This document shows positions 1-5,177 of a stretch of 5,177 nt of DNA, piece after piece. Made by a program: the position numbers and the translations under genes. Source of the stretch: Bacteroidota bacterium (GTDB taxonomy: Bacteria; Bacteroidota; Ignavibacteria; Ignavibacteriales; Melioribacteraceae); NCBI GenBank assembly GCA_021814855.1, contig JAKAHQ010000162.1, forward strand, positions 1 to 5,177. Direction: 5' to 3'. The notes beneath the pieces were generated by a model. It searched no databases, had not been told where the DNA came from, and saw only the letters and a program-made list of their open reading frames with translations. How positions within the stretch are numbered: the first letter of the stretch is position 1; every line of letters begins with the position of its first letter.

Positions 1-828
1 AAAGAAAGAATTCAGAAAAATGTTAAGCAATTTAGAATTCTGCTTGATAAGTATATCGGTCTCAAGGATAAACTTTCCATTGGTGAATTAACTGCCGCCC
101 TGGTAGACGAACTTGGAATACTTCGCATCTATAAAGAAGAAGGCACCCAGGAATCAATGGGAAAATACGACAATATTCAGGAATTGGTTTCTGCGGTACA
201 TGATTACAGCAAATCGAATCCCAGTTCTACGCTCGATGATTTTCTTTCGGAAGTTTCTTTGATTGCAGGCGTTGATCAGTTTGACGAGAAAGTCAATTCG
301 ATTACAATGATGACTATACACAGCGCTAAGGGTTTGGAATTTCCTATTGTGTTTGTCACCGGCTGCGAAGAAGATATTTTTCCGCTAAGCCAAAAATTCG
401 ACAACGATTCCAAACTTGAAGAAGAAAGAAGATTATTTTATGTAGCCGTTACAAGAGCTAAAGAAAAAGTATTTTTAAGTTATGCCCGTTCTCGGTACCG
501 CTTTGGAGAAGTTGCCTATCAAAGCAAATCTCGTTTTCTTGATGAACTTGACGAATCAACATACGAAGAATTAAACGGGGCTACCGGTAAAAAAGCAGGA
601 CGCAAGAAGAAATCTTTCTACGACGAATATTACCAGGAAAGTTACGACGACTTTGATCAGGAAAGAAGATCTTTAAGAGTAGGTAGCAGGGTTACCCACG
701 CTGTATTCGGTATGGGTAAAATATTGCAAATCACTGGAACAGGGGATATGCAGCGCGTTACAATTGCATTCGAACAGCACGGTGCAAAACAATTGCTCAC
801 TAAGTTCGCTAATTTGAAGTTGATTTGA
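1..828 (+). CDS. uvrD: UvrD/PcrA-type superfamily 1 DNA helicase, C-terminal part (5' end outside window)
   Basis: This is the C-terminal 275 residues of an ATP-dependent 3'-5' DNA helicase of the UvrD/PcrA/Rep family, which unwinds DNA in nucleotide-excision and mismatch repair and removes obstacles to replication. The frame is open from base 1. The ATG at 157 is internal, because the residues before it already match the family (subdomain 2B into 2A). Visible landmarks are helicase motif V (313-342, MTIHSAKGLEF) and motif VI (418-459, EEERRLFYVAVTRA with the arginine finger region). A SRFLDEL segment typical of PcrA follows, then an acidic, tyrosine-rich linker. Last comes a Tudor-like C-terminal domain (676-825, VGSRVTHAVFGMGKI), the part that in PcrA contacts RNA polymerase. 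Walker A and B motifs should lie upstream; family members are about 700-750 residues, so roughly 450 are missing. UvrD and PcrA cannot be separated from this fragment. No frameshift is seen. Confidence 0.95.
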   Translation, partial: KERIQKNVKQFRILLDKYIGLKDKLSIGELTAALVDELGILRIYKEEGTQESMGKYDNIQELVSAVHDYSKSNPSSTLDDFLSEVSLIAGVDQFDEKVNSITMMTIHSAKGLEFPIVFVTGCEEDIFPLSQKFDNDSKLEEERRLFYVAVTRAKEKVFLSYARSRYRFGEVAYQSKSRFLDELDESTYEELNGATGKKAGRKKKSFYDEYYQESYDDFDQERRSLRVGSRVTHAVFGMGKILQITGTGDMQRVTIAFEQHGAKQLLTKFANLKLI

Positions 829-836
829 TTCATTAA

Positions 837-856
837 TTTATTTTAGATAAAATAAA
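837..856. repeat. AT-rich perfect inverted repeat upstream of the phosphofructokinase gene
   Basis: TTTATTTTA and TAAAATAAA form a perfect 9-bp inverted repeat separated by only two bases (GA). It lies in the 42-bp gap between the helicase stop and the phosphofructokinase start, and ends 4 bases before the Shine-Dalgarno sequence. It could be an operator for a dimeric regulator or a weak hairpin in the mRNA. It has no G or C in its arms and no T-run following it, so it is not a normal terminator. In AT-rich spacer DNA such a palindrome can also arise by chance. Confidence 0.4.
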
Positions 857-870
857 AATCGGAGTAAGGT

Positions 871-1914
871 ATGAAAATCGGTGTATTGACTGGCGGAGGG
901 GATTGTCCTGGATTAAATGCGGTAATTCGCGCGGTAGTTAGAAAATCAATTCAAAACGGTCACGAACTTATCGGCATTCGCAACGGATGGAAAGGTTTAT
1001 TCGACAAAAATTTTATTAAGCTCGATAGGGATTCTGTTTCCGGAATACTTCATCGCGGCGGCACTATTTTGGGCACATCCAGAACTAATGTTTACAAAAC
1101 GCCAAACGGCGAAGCAACTGTAATTAAAAATTTAACCGAAGCCGGTATAGATGCTCTTGTAGCTATCGGAGGCGAAGATACTCTTGGCGTTGCCTCAAAA
1201 TTGGCTAAGGCCGGAGTTCAAGTTGTAGGCGTTCCCAAAACAATTGACAACGATTTGAACGCAACCGATTTTACTTTTGGATTTGATACGGCTGTAAATA
1301 TTGCCACGGAAGCTATCGATAGATTACATACAACTGCCGAATCTCACAACCGTGTTATTGTTGCCGAAGTAATGGGGCGACATGCGGGTTGGATTGCTGT
1401 TTATGCTGGCATGGCAGGCGGCGCAGATATAATTTTAATCCCAGAACAACCGTACGACATCGCTGAAGTTTGCGATATTTTGAAGCAGAGACACGAAGGA
1501 GGAAAGAGTTTCAGCATAGTTGTAGCTTCCGAAGGCGCCGTTGCAAAGAAAACCGATAACGGCAAAGAAGGCGATATGATTTTGCAAGATCAAAAATTAG
1601 ATTCATTCGGTCATGTTCGTCTCGGCGGCATTGGAAATATTCTTGCCGAAGAAATTGAGAAGAGAACAGGTTATGAAACGCGATCGACCGTATTGGGTCA
1701 TATACAACGCGGCGGAAGTCCTTCTGCGTTTGATAGAGTTCTTGGTACCCGCTTCGGAGTTTTTGCTGCCGAACTTGTTGAAGATAAGAAGTGGGGTATG
1801 ATGGCTGCCCTGAAAGGTAACGACATAGTTGCGGTAAAACTTGAAGAAGCCGTAGGCGAATTGAAAACCGTCGACATGAAATTATTCGATGTGGCCACAA
1901 CATTCTTCGGTTGA
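871..1914 (+). CDS. 6-phosphofructokinase, mixed-substrate group III type, predicted pyrophosphate-dependent
   Basis: This is a complete 347-residue cytoplasmic enzyme that phosphorylates fructose 6-phosphate to fructose 1,6-bisphosphate in glycolysis. Seen in the sequence: an N-terminal phosphate-binding loop (TGGGDCPGLN, residues 7-16), GTSR (68-71), GGEDT (100-104), PKTIDND (122-128) with catalytic Asp126 and Asp128, substrate residues Arg161, Met168-Gly-Arg170, Glu221 and Arg271, and GHIQRGG (276-282). Asp103 and Lys123 stand where ATP-dependent E. coli PfkA has Gly104 and Gly124. In this superfamily that pair marks pyrophosphate users, which work reversibly. The segment between Glu221 and Arg271 is about 29 residues longer than in E. 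coli PfkA and resembles the actinobacterial Amycolatopsis/Streptomyces group, where both donors are known. The start is supported by GGAG at 861-864, 6 bases upstream, and by MKIGVLT, the normal family N-terminus. A terminator follows. The gene may be co-transcribed with the helicase. Donor specificity is inferred, not shown; the PFK family call is very secure. Confidence 0.97.
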   Translation: MKIGVLTGGGDCPGLNAVIRAVVRKSIQNGHELIGIRNGWKGLFDKNFIKLDRDSVSGILHRGGTILGTSRTNVYKTPNGEATVIKNLTEAGIDALVAIGGEDTLGVASKLAKAGVQVVGVPKTIDNDLNATDFTFGFDTAVNIATEAIDRLHTTAESHNRVIVAEVMGRHAGWIAVYAGMAGGADIILIPEQPYDIAEVCDILKQRHEGGKSFSIVVASEGAVAKKTDNGKEGDMILQDQKLDSFGHVRLGGIGNILAEEIEKRTGYETRSTVLGHIQRGGSPSAFDRVLGTRFGVFAAELVEDKKWGMMAALKGNDIVAVKLEEAVGELKTVDMKLFDVATTFFG

Positions 1915-1939
1915 TTAATCAAAAAAATTATTTTAACGG

Positions 1940-1963
1940 AAGCCGCTTTATGCGGCTTTTTTT
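1940..1963 (+). terminator. Rho-independent terminator after the phosphofructokinase gene
   Basis: AAGCCGC (1940-1946) and GCGGCTT (1952-1958) form a perfect 7-bp, GC-rich stem around the five-base loop TTTAT. A run of seven T residues (1957-1963) overlaps the end of the stem and continues past it. The hairpin starts 26 bases after the stop codon, so it should end the phosphofructokinase (and possibly helicase) transcript and insulate the surface-protein gene. Confidence 0.9.
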
Positions 1964-2072
1964 ATGCCGCCGTTTTGAACCCCGCCGTCTTTTCGAATCC
2001 GAGTACAATCATAATCGATAAAATCTAAATGGAGTTATAGTCTGTATAATAAAATATCGAATAACAATTATC

Positions 2073-2103
2073 TTGACATTATAAATTTCAATAACTAAGT
2101 TTT
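2073..2103 (+). promoter_or_regulatory. Candidate Bacteroidota-type promoter for the surface-protein gene
   Basis: TTGACA (2073-2078) is followed after 17 bases by TAAGTTTT (2096-2103). The second box matches the Bacteroidota -7 consensus TAnnTTTG at all defined positions except the last, and the TTG-to-TA gap of 20 bases is close to the spacing known for that phylum. It lies downstream of the terminator and about 155 bases before the start codon, so a transcript from here would carry a long leader. A plain TATAAT at 2045-2050 is an alternative -10 box but lacks a convincing -35 partner. There is no experimental support, and the motif is short in AT-rich DNA. Confidence 0.4.
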
Positions 2104-2132
2104 CGCAAGAATACCAGCCAAAATTGCGTTAC

Positions 2133-2180
2133 ACAAGAGTACAGTAGCCAATTAATGAGGGACGATCTAAAAACTCTTGT
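2133..2180. repeat. 8-bp inverted repeat in the leader of the surface-protein gene
   Basis: ACAAGAGT (2133-2140) and ACTCTTGT (2173-2180) are perfect reverse complements separated by 32 bases. If transcription starts near 2110 this would lie in the 5' leader and could form a long-loop stem; as DNA it could be a spaced operator. The match does not extend beyond 8 bp, and a repeat of this length in about 300 bp is only mildly unexpected. Confidence 0.3.
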
Positions 2181-2258
2181 TTACATTCTGCCTACCTCTA
2201 CCGAAAAAGAAATACAGCCGAGTTAAAAAATATTTTTTTTAATCATAAGAGGGTGCTT

Positions 2259-2324
2259 ATGAAAAAAAAATTCACTGTTATTGTTTCTGTATTATTAATT
2301 TTTATTGGGGCGATCGTTAAAGCT
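2259..2324 (+). other. Sec signal peptide coding segment
   Basis: Residues 1-22 comprise a positively charged start (three Lys), a core of Val, Leu, Ile and Phe, and a Val-Lys-Ala ending that fits signal peptidase I (small residues at -1 and -3). Cleavage would leave Gln23 as the mature N-terminus. There is no lipobox cysteine, so the protein is not a lipoprotein. Confidence 0.85.
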
Positions 2325-5177
2325 CAGCCAGTTCCGACTCCGGCTGATCCTTCAACAGGAGTATCGATCAATCCGACTTTTGCTTTTACGAATTATGATG
2401 CCGGCAATGGACCTTATACTTTTCAACTAGGAATTGTGGGAGGGAATCATAATATTCTTACACGATCTGTTTCGGAAGCAGAAGCCGCAGCAGGATTTAC
2501 CATAGCTTTAGTACTAAGTTATAATACTCAGTATGAATGGTGGGTAAAATCTTCTGTAGGGTCTTGGTACCCATCTTTAGGAGCTGTTCCGGGATATCGC
2601 TTTACCACTATTTCCGCAGCGCCCACTTTATCGTCGCCGGGTAACGCAGAGGTAGCGGTCAGCATAACTCCAACATTCACCTGGACGAGCGTTGCCGGAG
2701 GTAACGCATACTGGCTTCGAATAATTAATAACGCTACCGCGACAATCATATTCGATCAAAATGTTGGAAATACCACTACCTACAATTCGTATACCTTGCC
2801 TTCATATGGTACGAACTATTCATGGATTGTTTGGTCCTCCAACGATGCCGGAGTTCATTGGTCGCCGGCGTCACCAACATTTTCGTTTACATCAATAACT
2901 GCTGCACCAGCTTTATCCTTTCCTGTTAATGGATCGAGCGGTAATTCAGTTCCTACAACGCTTACCTGGGCCGCAGTAACCGGAGCTAATACGTACTGGG
3001 TAAGAATTTCTTCAAATGCCGGCGCTGCAGCTCCTTATCTATTTGATGGAAGTGTTGGCGGGAATCTTTTCTATGTTGCCTCCACAAATTATGGAACTAC
3101 TTATTATGTCAAACTTTGGTCCTCGCCGGACGGAGGAGCTCATTGGTCTGCCAGTTCCGCAACATACTCATTCACAACTCTTGCAAACCCTCCTGTATTA
3201 TTAAATCCTGATGATGCCGATGTAGGCATATCCATTGTGCCAACATTTACATGGAGTTCTATAGCCGGAGCTTTATCGTACGACTTAGAAGTCTATAATG
3301 ATGCGGGACTTTTAAATTTGGTTTACAGCGCTAATGTTTCAGGAACCACCAAAACAATTCCCTATACAAATGCTCTTTCCAACGGTGTTACGTATTATTG
3401 GCACGTGAGATCAGTTTGTCCGAATGTTACAAGCAGTTATTCATCGGCCAGGCAGTTTACAACTATTGCTGCGGCTATGCCGTATTTAACCACTCCGGCA
3501 AACGGTTCAGAGTTAACCGGCTCTTCAACAACTTTTTATTGGTATTCCGGAGTATATGGAATTCAGTATGAATTACAAATTGACGACGATAATACATTTG
3601 GTTCGCCATTGGTTGACGTCACGACTTCAAACATTTACTATACCGTAAACAATACCATCTTTACTCAAGGGACGACTTATTACTGGAGAATTATTTCTAA
3701 GACGATTGGCTTTACTCCAGTCACTATTAATTTTTCGAATATCTGGCAATTCTCGATGCCGGGTTTGCCGCAACCAATCGCAGCATATCCGGTAGGTAAT
3801 GTTTCGGTGTATGCTAATCCGCCAACCCTGTATTGGTATTTATTAACATATAATTCGAAAGTTACCGAGTACATTGTACATTATAAGATTTCTTCGCCGG
3901 TAGGCACAAACGGAACGGACGTTGCACCGTCTGCTAATGAAGGTTGTTTCTCTACTTCTTCTTTTAATACTTCCATAACAATACCGTTTGCTCTTACACC
4001 AGGGGCAAGATACTATTGGAGAGTTGCAGCATGGGATGGTACATCTAACAGAGCTACATTGACCAATTGGTCTGATGAAGTTAGCTTTACAATTTACGGC
4101 AGCCAGGCAGCTGTGATTTGTTATCCTTCATTTCCGGTAGGAGGCGCAGCGATCTATTCAAATCCTCCAACGCTATATTGGTATACAAATATGTATGCGC
4201 CCGGTCTGATATATAAAGTCGAATGGTCGCAAAATTCACTTTTCCCGGTAGGTAATACTTATTCCAACACTGATGCGGGAATTTCTGAAACTATTTACAC
4301 AACATCATATACTCTTCCCGATGTATTAACAAGCGGTCATTGGTATTGGAGAGTGAGCGCGAAATATAATGGCGCTGTAACCTGGGGCACAGTTTCCACC
4401 AATGGCGATTTTGAAGTCTCAAGCTCAACCGCCGCCGCACCAATACCGGCCCCAGCGTCTCCGAATGGCGGAGTAATAGTCAGTGTTACTAATCCAACGT
4501 TGAGTTGGTATGCGTATGCAGCTTCGCCGTTACAGTATCAGGTTAATTATTCTACCAATCCTACATTAACCGGAGATGAATTGACTGTAGGAAATACTAC
4601 TACAGCCTGGTTAAGCGCAAACAGTTTTTTATTGACCGGATTAACGCCCGGCGCAACATACTACTGGCAAGTTAAATCAAGATTAGTAAGCGATCTAAGC
4701 GAATCTGGCTGGTCGGCGCTTGCTTGGTTTACAGTATCTCCTGGCGCAGCAGCAGTTGTGCCGATTGCAGGCAATCCTTTAAACGGGACACCGATTAATA
4801 ATACAATTCCGGAATTATCCTGGATTATACCGGCTCCAAGCACATCGCCGCTAACCTATGATGTTCAGGTTTCTAAAGAATCCGATTTCAGCAATGCTGT
4901 AATTTACAGCGACGTAAAAGACAATAAAATAATTTTAAATAACTTAGAAGAAGGAGCAACATATTATTGGAGAACATTATCAAAAACAAACACCGGCACT
5001 ATTTCCAATTACTCGGCTCCTGCTTCTTTTATAGTTCACAACAAAGTAACCTCAGTAGAAGGAAAAGAAATAATTCCAACGCAATTTGAGTTGCGGCAAA
5101 ATTATCCTAATCCATTCAATCCAACGACCCGTATAACATTTTCATTGCCAAAGAATGCCTTCGTCTCCTTGAAAGTG
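2259..5177 (+). CDS. Secreted modular surface protein: signal peptide, nine Fn3-like modules, T9SS type A sorting domain (3' end outside window)
   Basis: One open frame of 973 codons runs to the right edge with no stop. It begins with a Sec signal peptide (MKKK, hydrophobic core, likely cleavage after Ala22 in VKA-Q). Nine fibronectin-III-like beta-sandwich modules follow, at about residues 23-118, 119-213, 214-308, 309-403, 404-501, 502-613, 614-720, 721-826 and 827-926. Most show the Fn3 pattern: PTxTW in strand B, a Tyr after it, then G-x-x-Y-Y-W-x-V and an FTT-like closing strand. A linker leads to the start of a T9SS type A sorting domain (YPNPFNP, residues 949-955). The predicted product crosses the inner membrane by Sec and the outer membrane by T9SS, ending on the surface or in the medium. 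No catalytic domain is visible, so binding, adhesion or matrix scaffolding is likely; the ligand is unknown. The ATG is supported by GAGGG at 2249-2253 and by the signal peptide starting there. By family, some 50-60 residues remain beyond the window. Confidence 0.93.
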   Translation, partial: MKKKFTVIVSVLLIFIGAIVKAQPVPTPADPSTGVSINPTFAFTNYDAGNGPYTFQLGIVGGNHNILTRSVSEAEAAAGFTIALVLSYNTQYEWWVKSSVGSWYPSLGAVPGYRFTTISAAPTLSSPGNAEVAVSITPTFTWTSVAGGNAYWLRIINNATATIIFDQNVGNTTTYNSYTLPSYGTNYSWIVWSSNDAGVHWSPASPTFSFTSITAAPALSFPVNGSSGNSVPTTLTWAAVTGANTYWVRISSNAGAAAPYLFDGSVGGNLFYVASTNYGTTYYVKLWSSPDGGAHWSASSATYSFTTLANPPVLLNPDDADVGISIVPTFTWSSIAGALSYDLEVYNDAGLLNLVYSANVSGTTKTIPYTNALSNGVTYYWHVRSVCPNVTSSYSSARQFTTIAAAMPYLTTPANGSELTGSSTTFYWYSGVYGIQYELQIDDDNTFGSPLVDVTTSNIYYTVNNTIFTQGTTYYWRIISKTIGFTPVTINFSNIWQFSMPGLPQPIAAYPVGNVSVYANPPTLYWYLLTYNSKVTEYIVHYKISSPVGTNGTDVAPSANEGCFSTSSFNTSITIPFALTPGARYYWRVAAWDGTSNRATLTNWSDEVSFTIYGSQAAVICYPSFPVGGAAIYSNPPTLYWYTNMYAPGLIYKVEWSQNSLFPVGNTYSNTDAGISETIYTTSYTLPDVLTSGHWYWRVSAKYNGAVTWGTVSTNGDFEVSSSTAAAPIPAPASPNGGVIVSVTNPTLSWYAYAASPLQYQVNYSTNPTLTGDELTVGNTTTAWLSANSFLLTGLTPGATYYWQVKSRLVSDLSESGWSALAWFTVSPGAAAVVPIAGNPLNGTPINNTIPELSWIIPAPSTSPLTYDVQVSKESDFSNAVIYSDVKDNKIILNNLEEGATYYWRTLSKTNTGTISNYSAPASFIVHNKVTSVEGKEIIPTQFELRQNYPNPFNPTTRITFSLPKNAFVSLKV
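2613..3467 (+). repeat. Three consecutive modules of 95 residues each
   Basis: Modules 2, 3 and 4 of the array (2613-2897, 2898-3182, 3183-3467) each span 285 bases between equivalent points after the FTS/FTT closing strand. The first two share a distinctive late segment: WSSNDAGVHWS at the end of one and WSSPDGGAHWS at the end of the next. The first and third share a start, VSITPTFTW and ISIVPTFTW. This suggests stepwise duplication of one ancestral unit. Confidence 0.7.
3762..4418 (+). repeat. Pair of longer sister modules (112 and 107 residues)
   Basis: The modules at 3762-4097 and 4098-4418 share the identical octapeptide NPPTLYWY (3816-3839 and 4161-4184), a YP...PVG lead-in and a second PVG in an expanded mid-module loop. 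They are longer than their neighbours and resemble each other more than the rest. Across the octapeptide the DNA differs at three of 24 bases, all synonymous. Confidence 0.7.
5085..5177 (+). other. T9SS type A C-terminal sorting domain, N-terminal part only
   Basis: Residues 943-973 (FELRQNYPNPFNPTT, then an ITFSLP strand and a V-x-L-K-V strand) match the opening of the type IX secretion C-terminal signal as found in Ignavibacteria-like genomes. The rest, normally a short beta-rich stretch ending near a basic C-terminus, lies beyond the window. In known T9SS cargo this domain targets the protein through the outer membrane and is often removed afterwards. Confidence 0.92.

Larger units (their letters stand above)
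1915..2258. other. 344-bp intergenic region
   Basis: This gap separates the phosphofructokinase gene from the surface-protein gene. It holds an intrinsic terminator at the left, a candidate promoter near 2073-2103, an 8-bp inverted repeat at 2133-2180 and an A/T-rich leader ending in a ribosome binding site (GAGGG, 2249-2253). A 23-codon open frame at 2155-2226 has no ribosome binding site and is not called a gene. No tRNA, other RNA gene or pseudogene remnant is recognisable. Confidence 0.8.
2325..5036 (+). repeat. Tandem array of nine Fn3-like modules within the surface-protein gene
   Basis: Modules start at about 2325, 2613, 2898, 3183, 3468, 3762, 4098, 4419 and 4737. Each carries an aromatic strand-B motif (for example PTFTW, PTTLTW, NPPTLYWY, NPTLSW, PELSW) and a strand-F motif (EWWV, YSWIV, YYVKL, YYWHV, YYWRI, YYWRV, WYWRV, YYWQV, YYWRT). 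The repetition is clear at protein level, while third codon positions have diverged, so these are old duplications held by selection. The first module is the most divergent (PTFAF instead of PTFTW). Boundaries were set from motif spacing and may be off by several residues. Confidence 0.85.

Noticed and set aside
1511..1903. 130-codon open frame on the - strand inside the phosphofructokinase gene
   Set aside because: It lies wholly antisense to a well conserved gene, shows no recognisable domain and has a composition typical of a shadow frame.
1698..1922. 74-codon open frame on the - strand over the end of the phosphofructokinase gene
   Set aside because: Antisense shadow of conserved coding sequence with no recognisable motif.
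1966..1997. Imperfect direct repeat CCGCCGTTTTGAA / CCGCCGTCTTTTCGAA after the terminator
   Set aside because: The copies differ by insertions and occur only twice; there is no sign of an attachment site or mobile-element end.
2155..2226. 23-codon open frame in the leader of the surface-protein gene
   Set aside because: There is no ribosome binding site upstream of its ATG and the peptide has no leader-like or toxin-like features; open frames of this size are common by chance.
2224..2242. A-run followed by T-run resembling a terminator
   Set aside because: The stem would be A-T only and sits directly before the ribosome binding site of the next gene; it is better read as an A/T-rich leader.
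2528..2749. Short antisense open frames within the surface-protein gene (also 3680-3874 and 4661-4843)
   Set aside because: They overlap a continuous 973-codon frame with a clear domain pattern; none has a recognisable product.
3016..3204. 62-codon open frame on the + strand, out of frame within the surface-protein gene
   Set aside because: It is embedded in a module whose own frame is intact and conserved with its neighbours.
2325..5036. Possible CRISPR array or phage tail-fibre origin for the repetitive region
   Set aside because: The repetition is at protein level with about 285-336-base units and no identical DNA repeats; the signal peptide and T9SS sorting domain fit a host surface protein, and no phage genes are nearby.

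Overview
The window reads as part of the chromosome of a Bacteroidota/Chlorobi-group bacterium, most likely of the class Ignavibacteria. The main clue is the last gene. It encodes a secreted multi-domain protein ending in the YPNPFNPTT form of the type IX secretion (T9SS) C-terminal signal, a form very common in Ignavibacteria and also seen in Calditrichota and related candidate phyla. Base composition is AT-leaning and all genes lie on the + strand. The taxonomic call is an inference from protein style only.

Layout. (1) 1-828 is the C-terminal part of a UvrD/PcrA superfamily 1 DNA helicase; its N-terminal half lies outside the window. (2) After a 42-bp gap carrying a near-perfect AT-only palindrome, 871-1914 is a complete 6-phosphofructokinase. 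Its active-site signature (Asp103 and Lys123) points to pyrophosphate rather than ATP as phosphoryl donor. A clear intrinsic terminator at 1940-1963 ends this unit. (3) 1964-2258 is non-coding, with a plausible Bacteroidota-type promoter, an 8-bp inverted repeat and an A/T-rich leader. (4) 2259 to the right edge is one uninterrupted reading frame of 973 codons. It has a Sec signal peptide, nine fibronectin-III-like modules and the first part of a T9SS sorting domain. It runs off the window without a stop codon.

The helicase and PFK genes may share a transcript, since they are close together with no terminator between them, but their functions (DNA repair and glycolysis) are not obviously linked. 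The surface protein is a separate transcription unit behind the terminator. I see no mobile element, CRISPR array, RNA gene or phage remnant. I do not see a convincing new multi-gene system. The points most worth a second look are the pyrophosphate-type PFK signature and the internal architecture of the modular surface protein.
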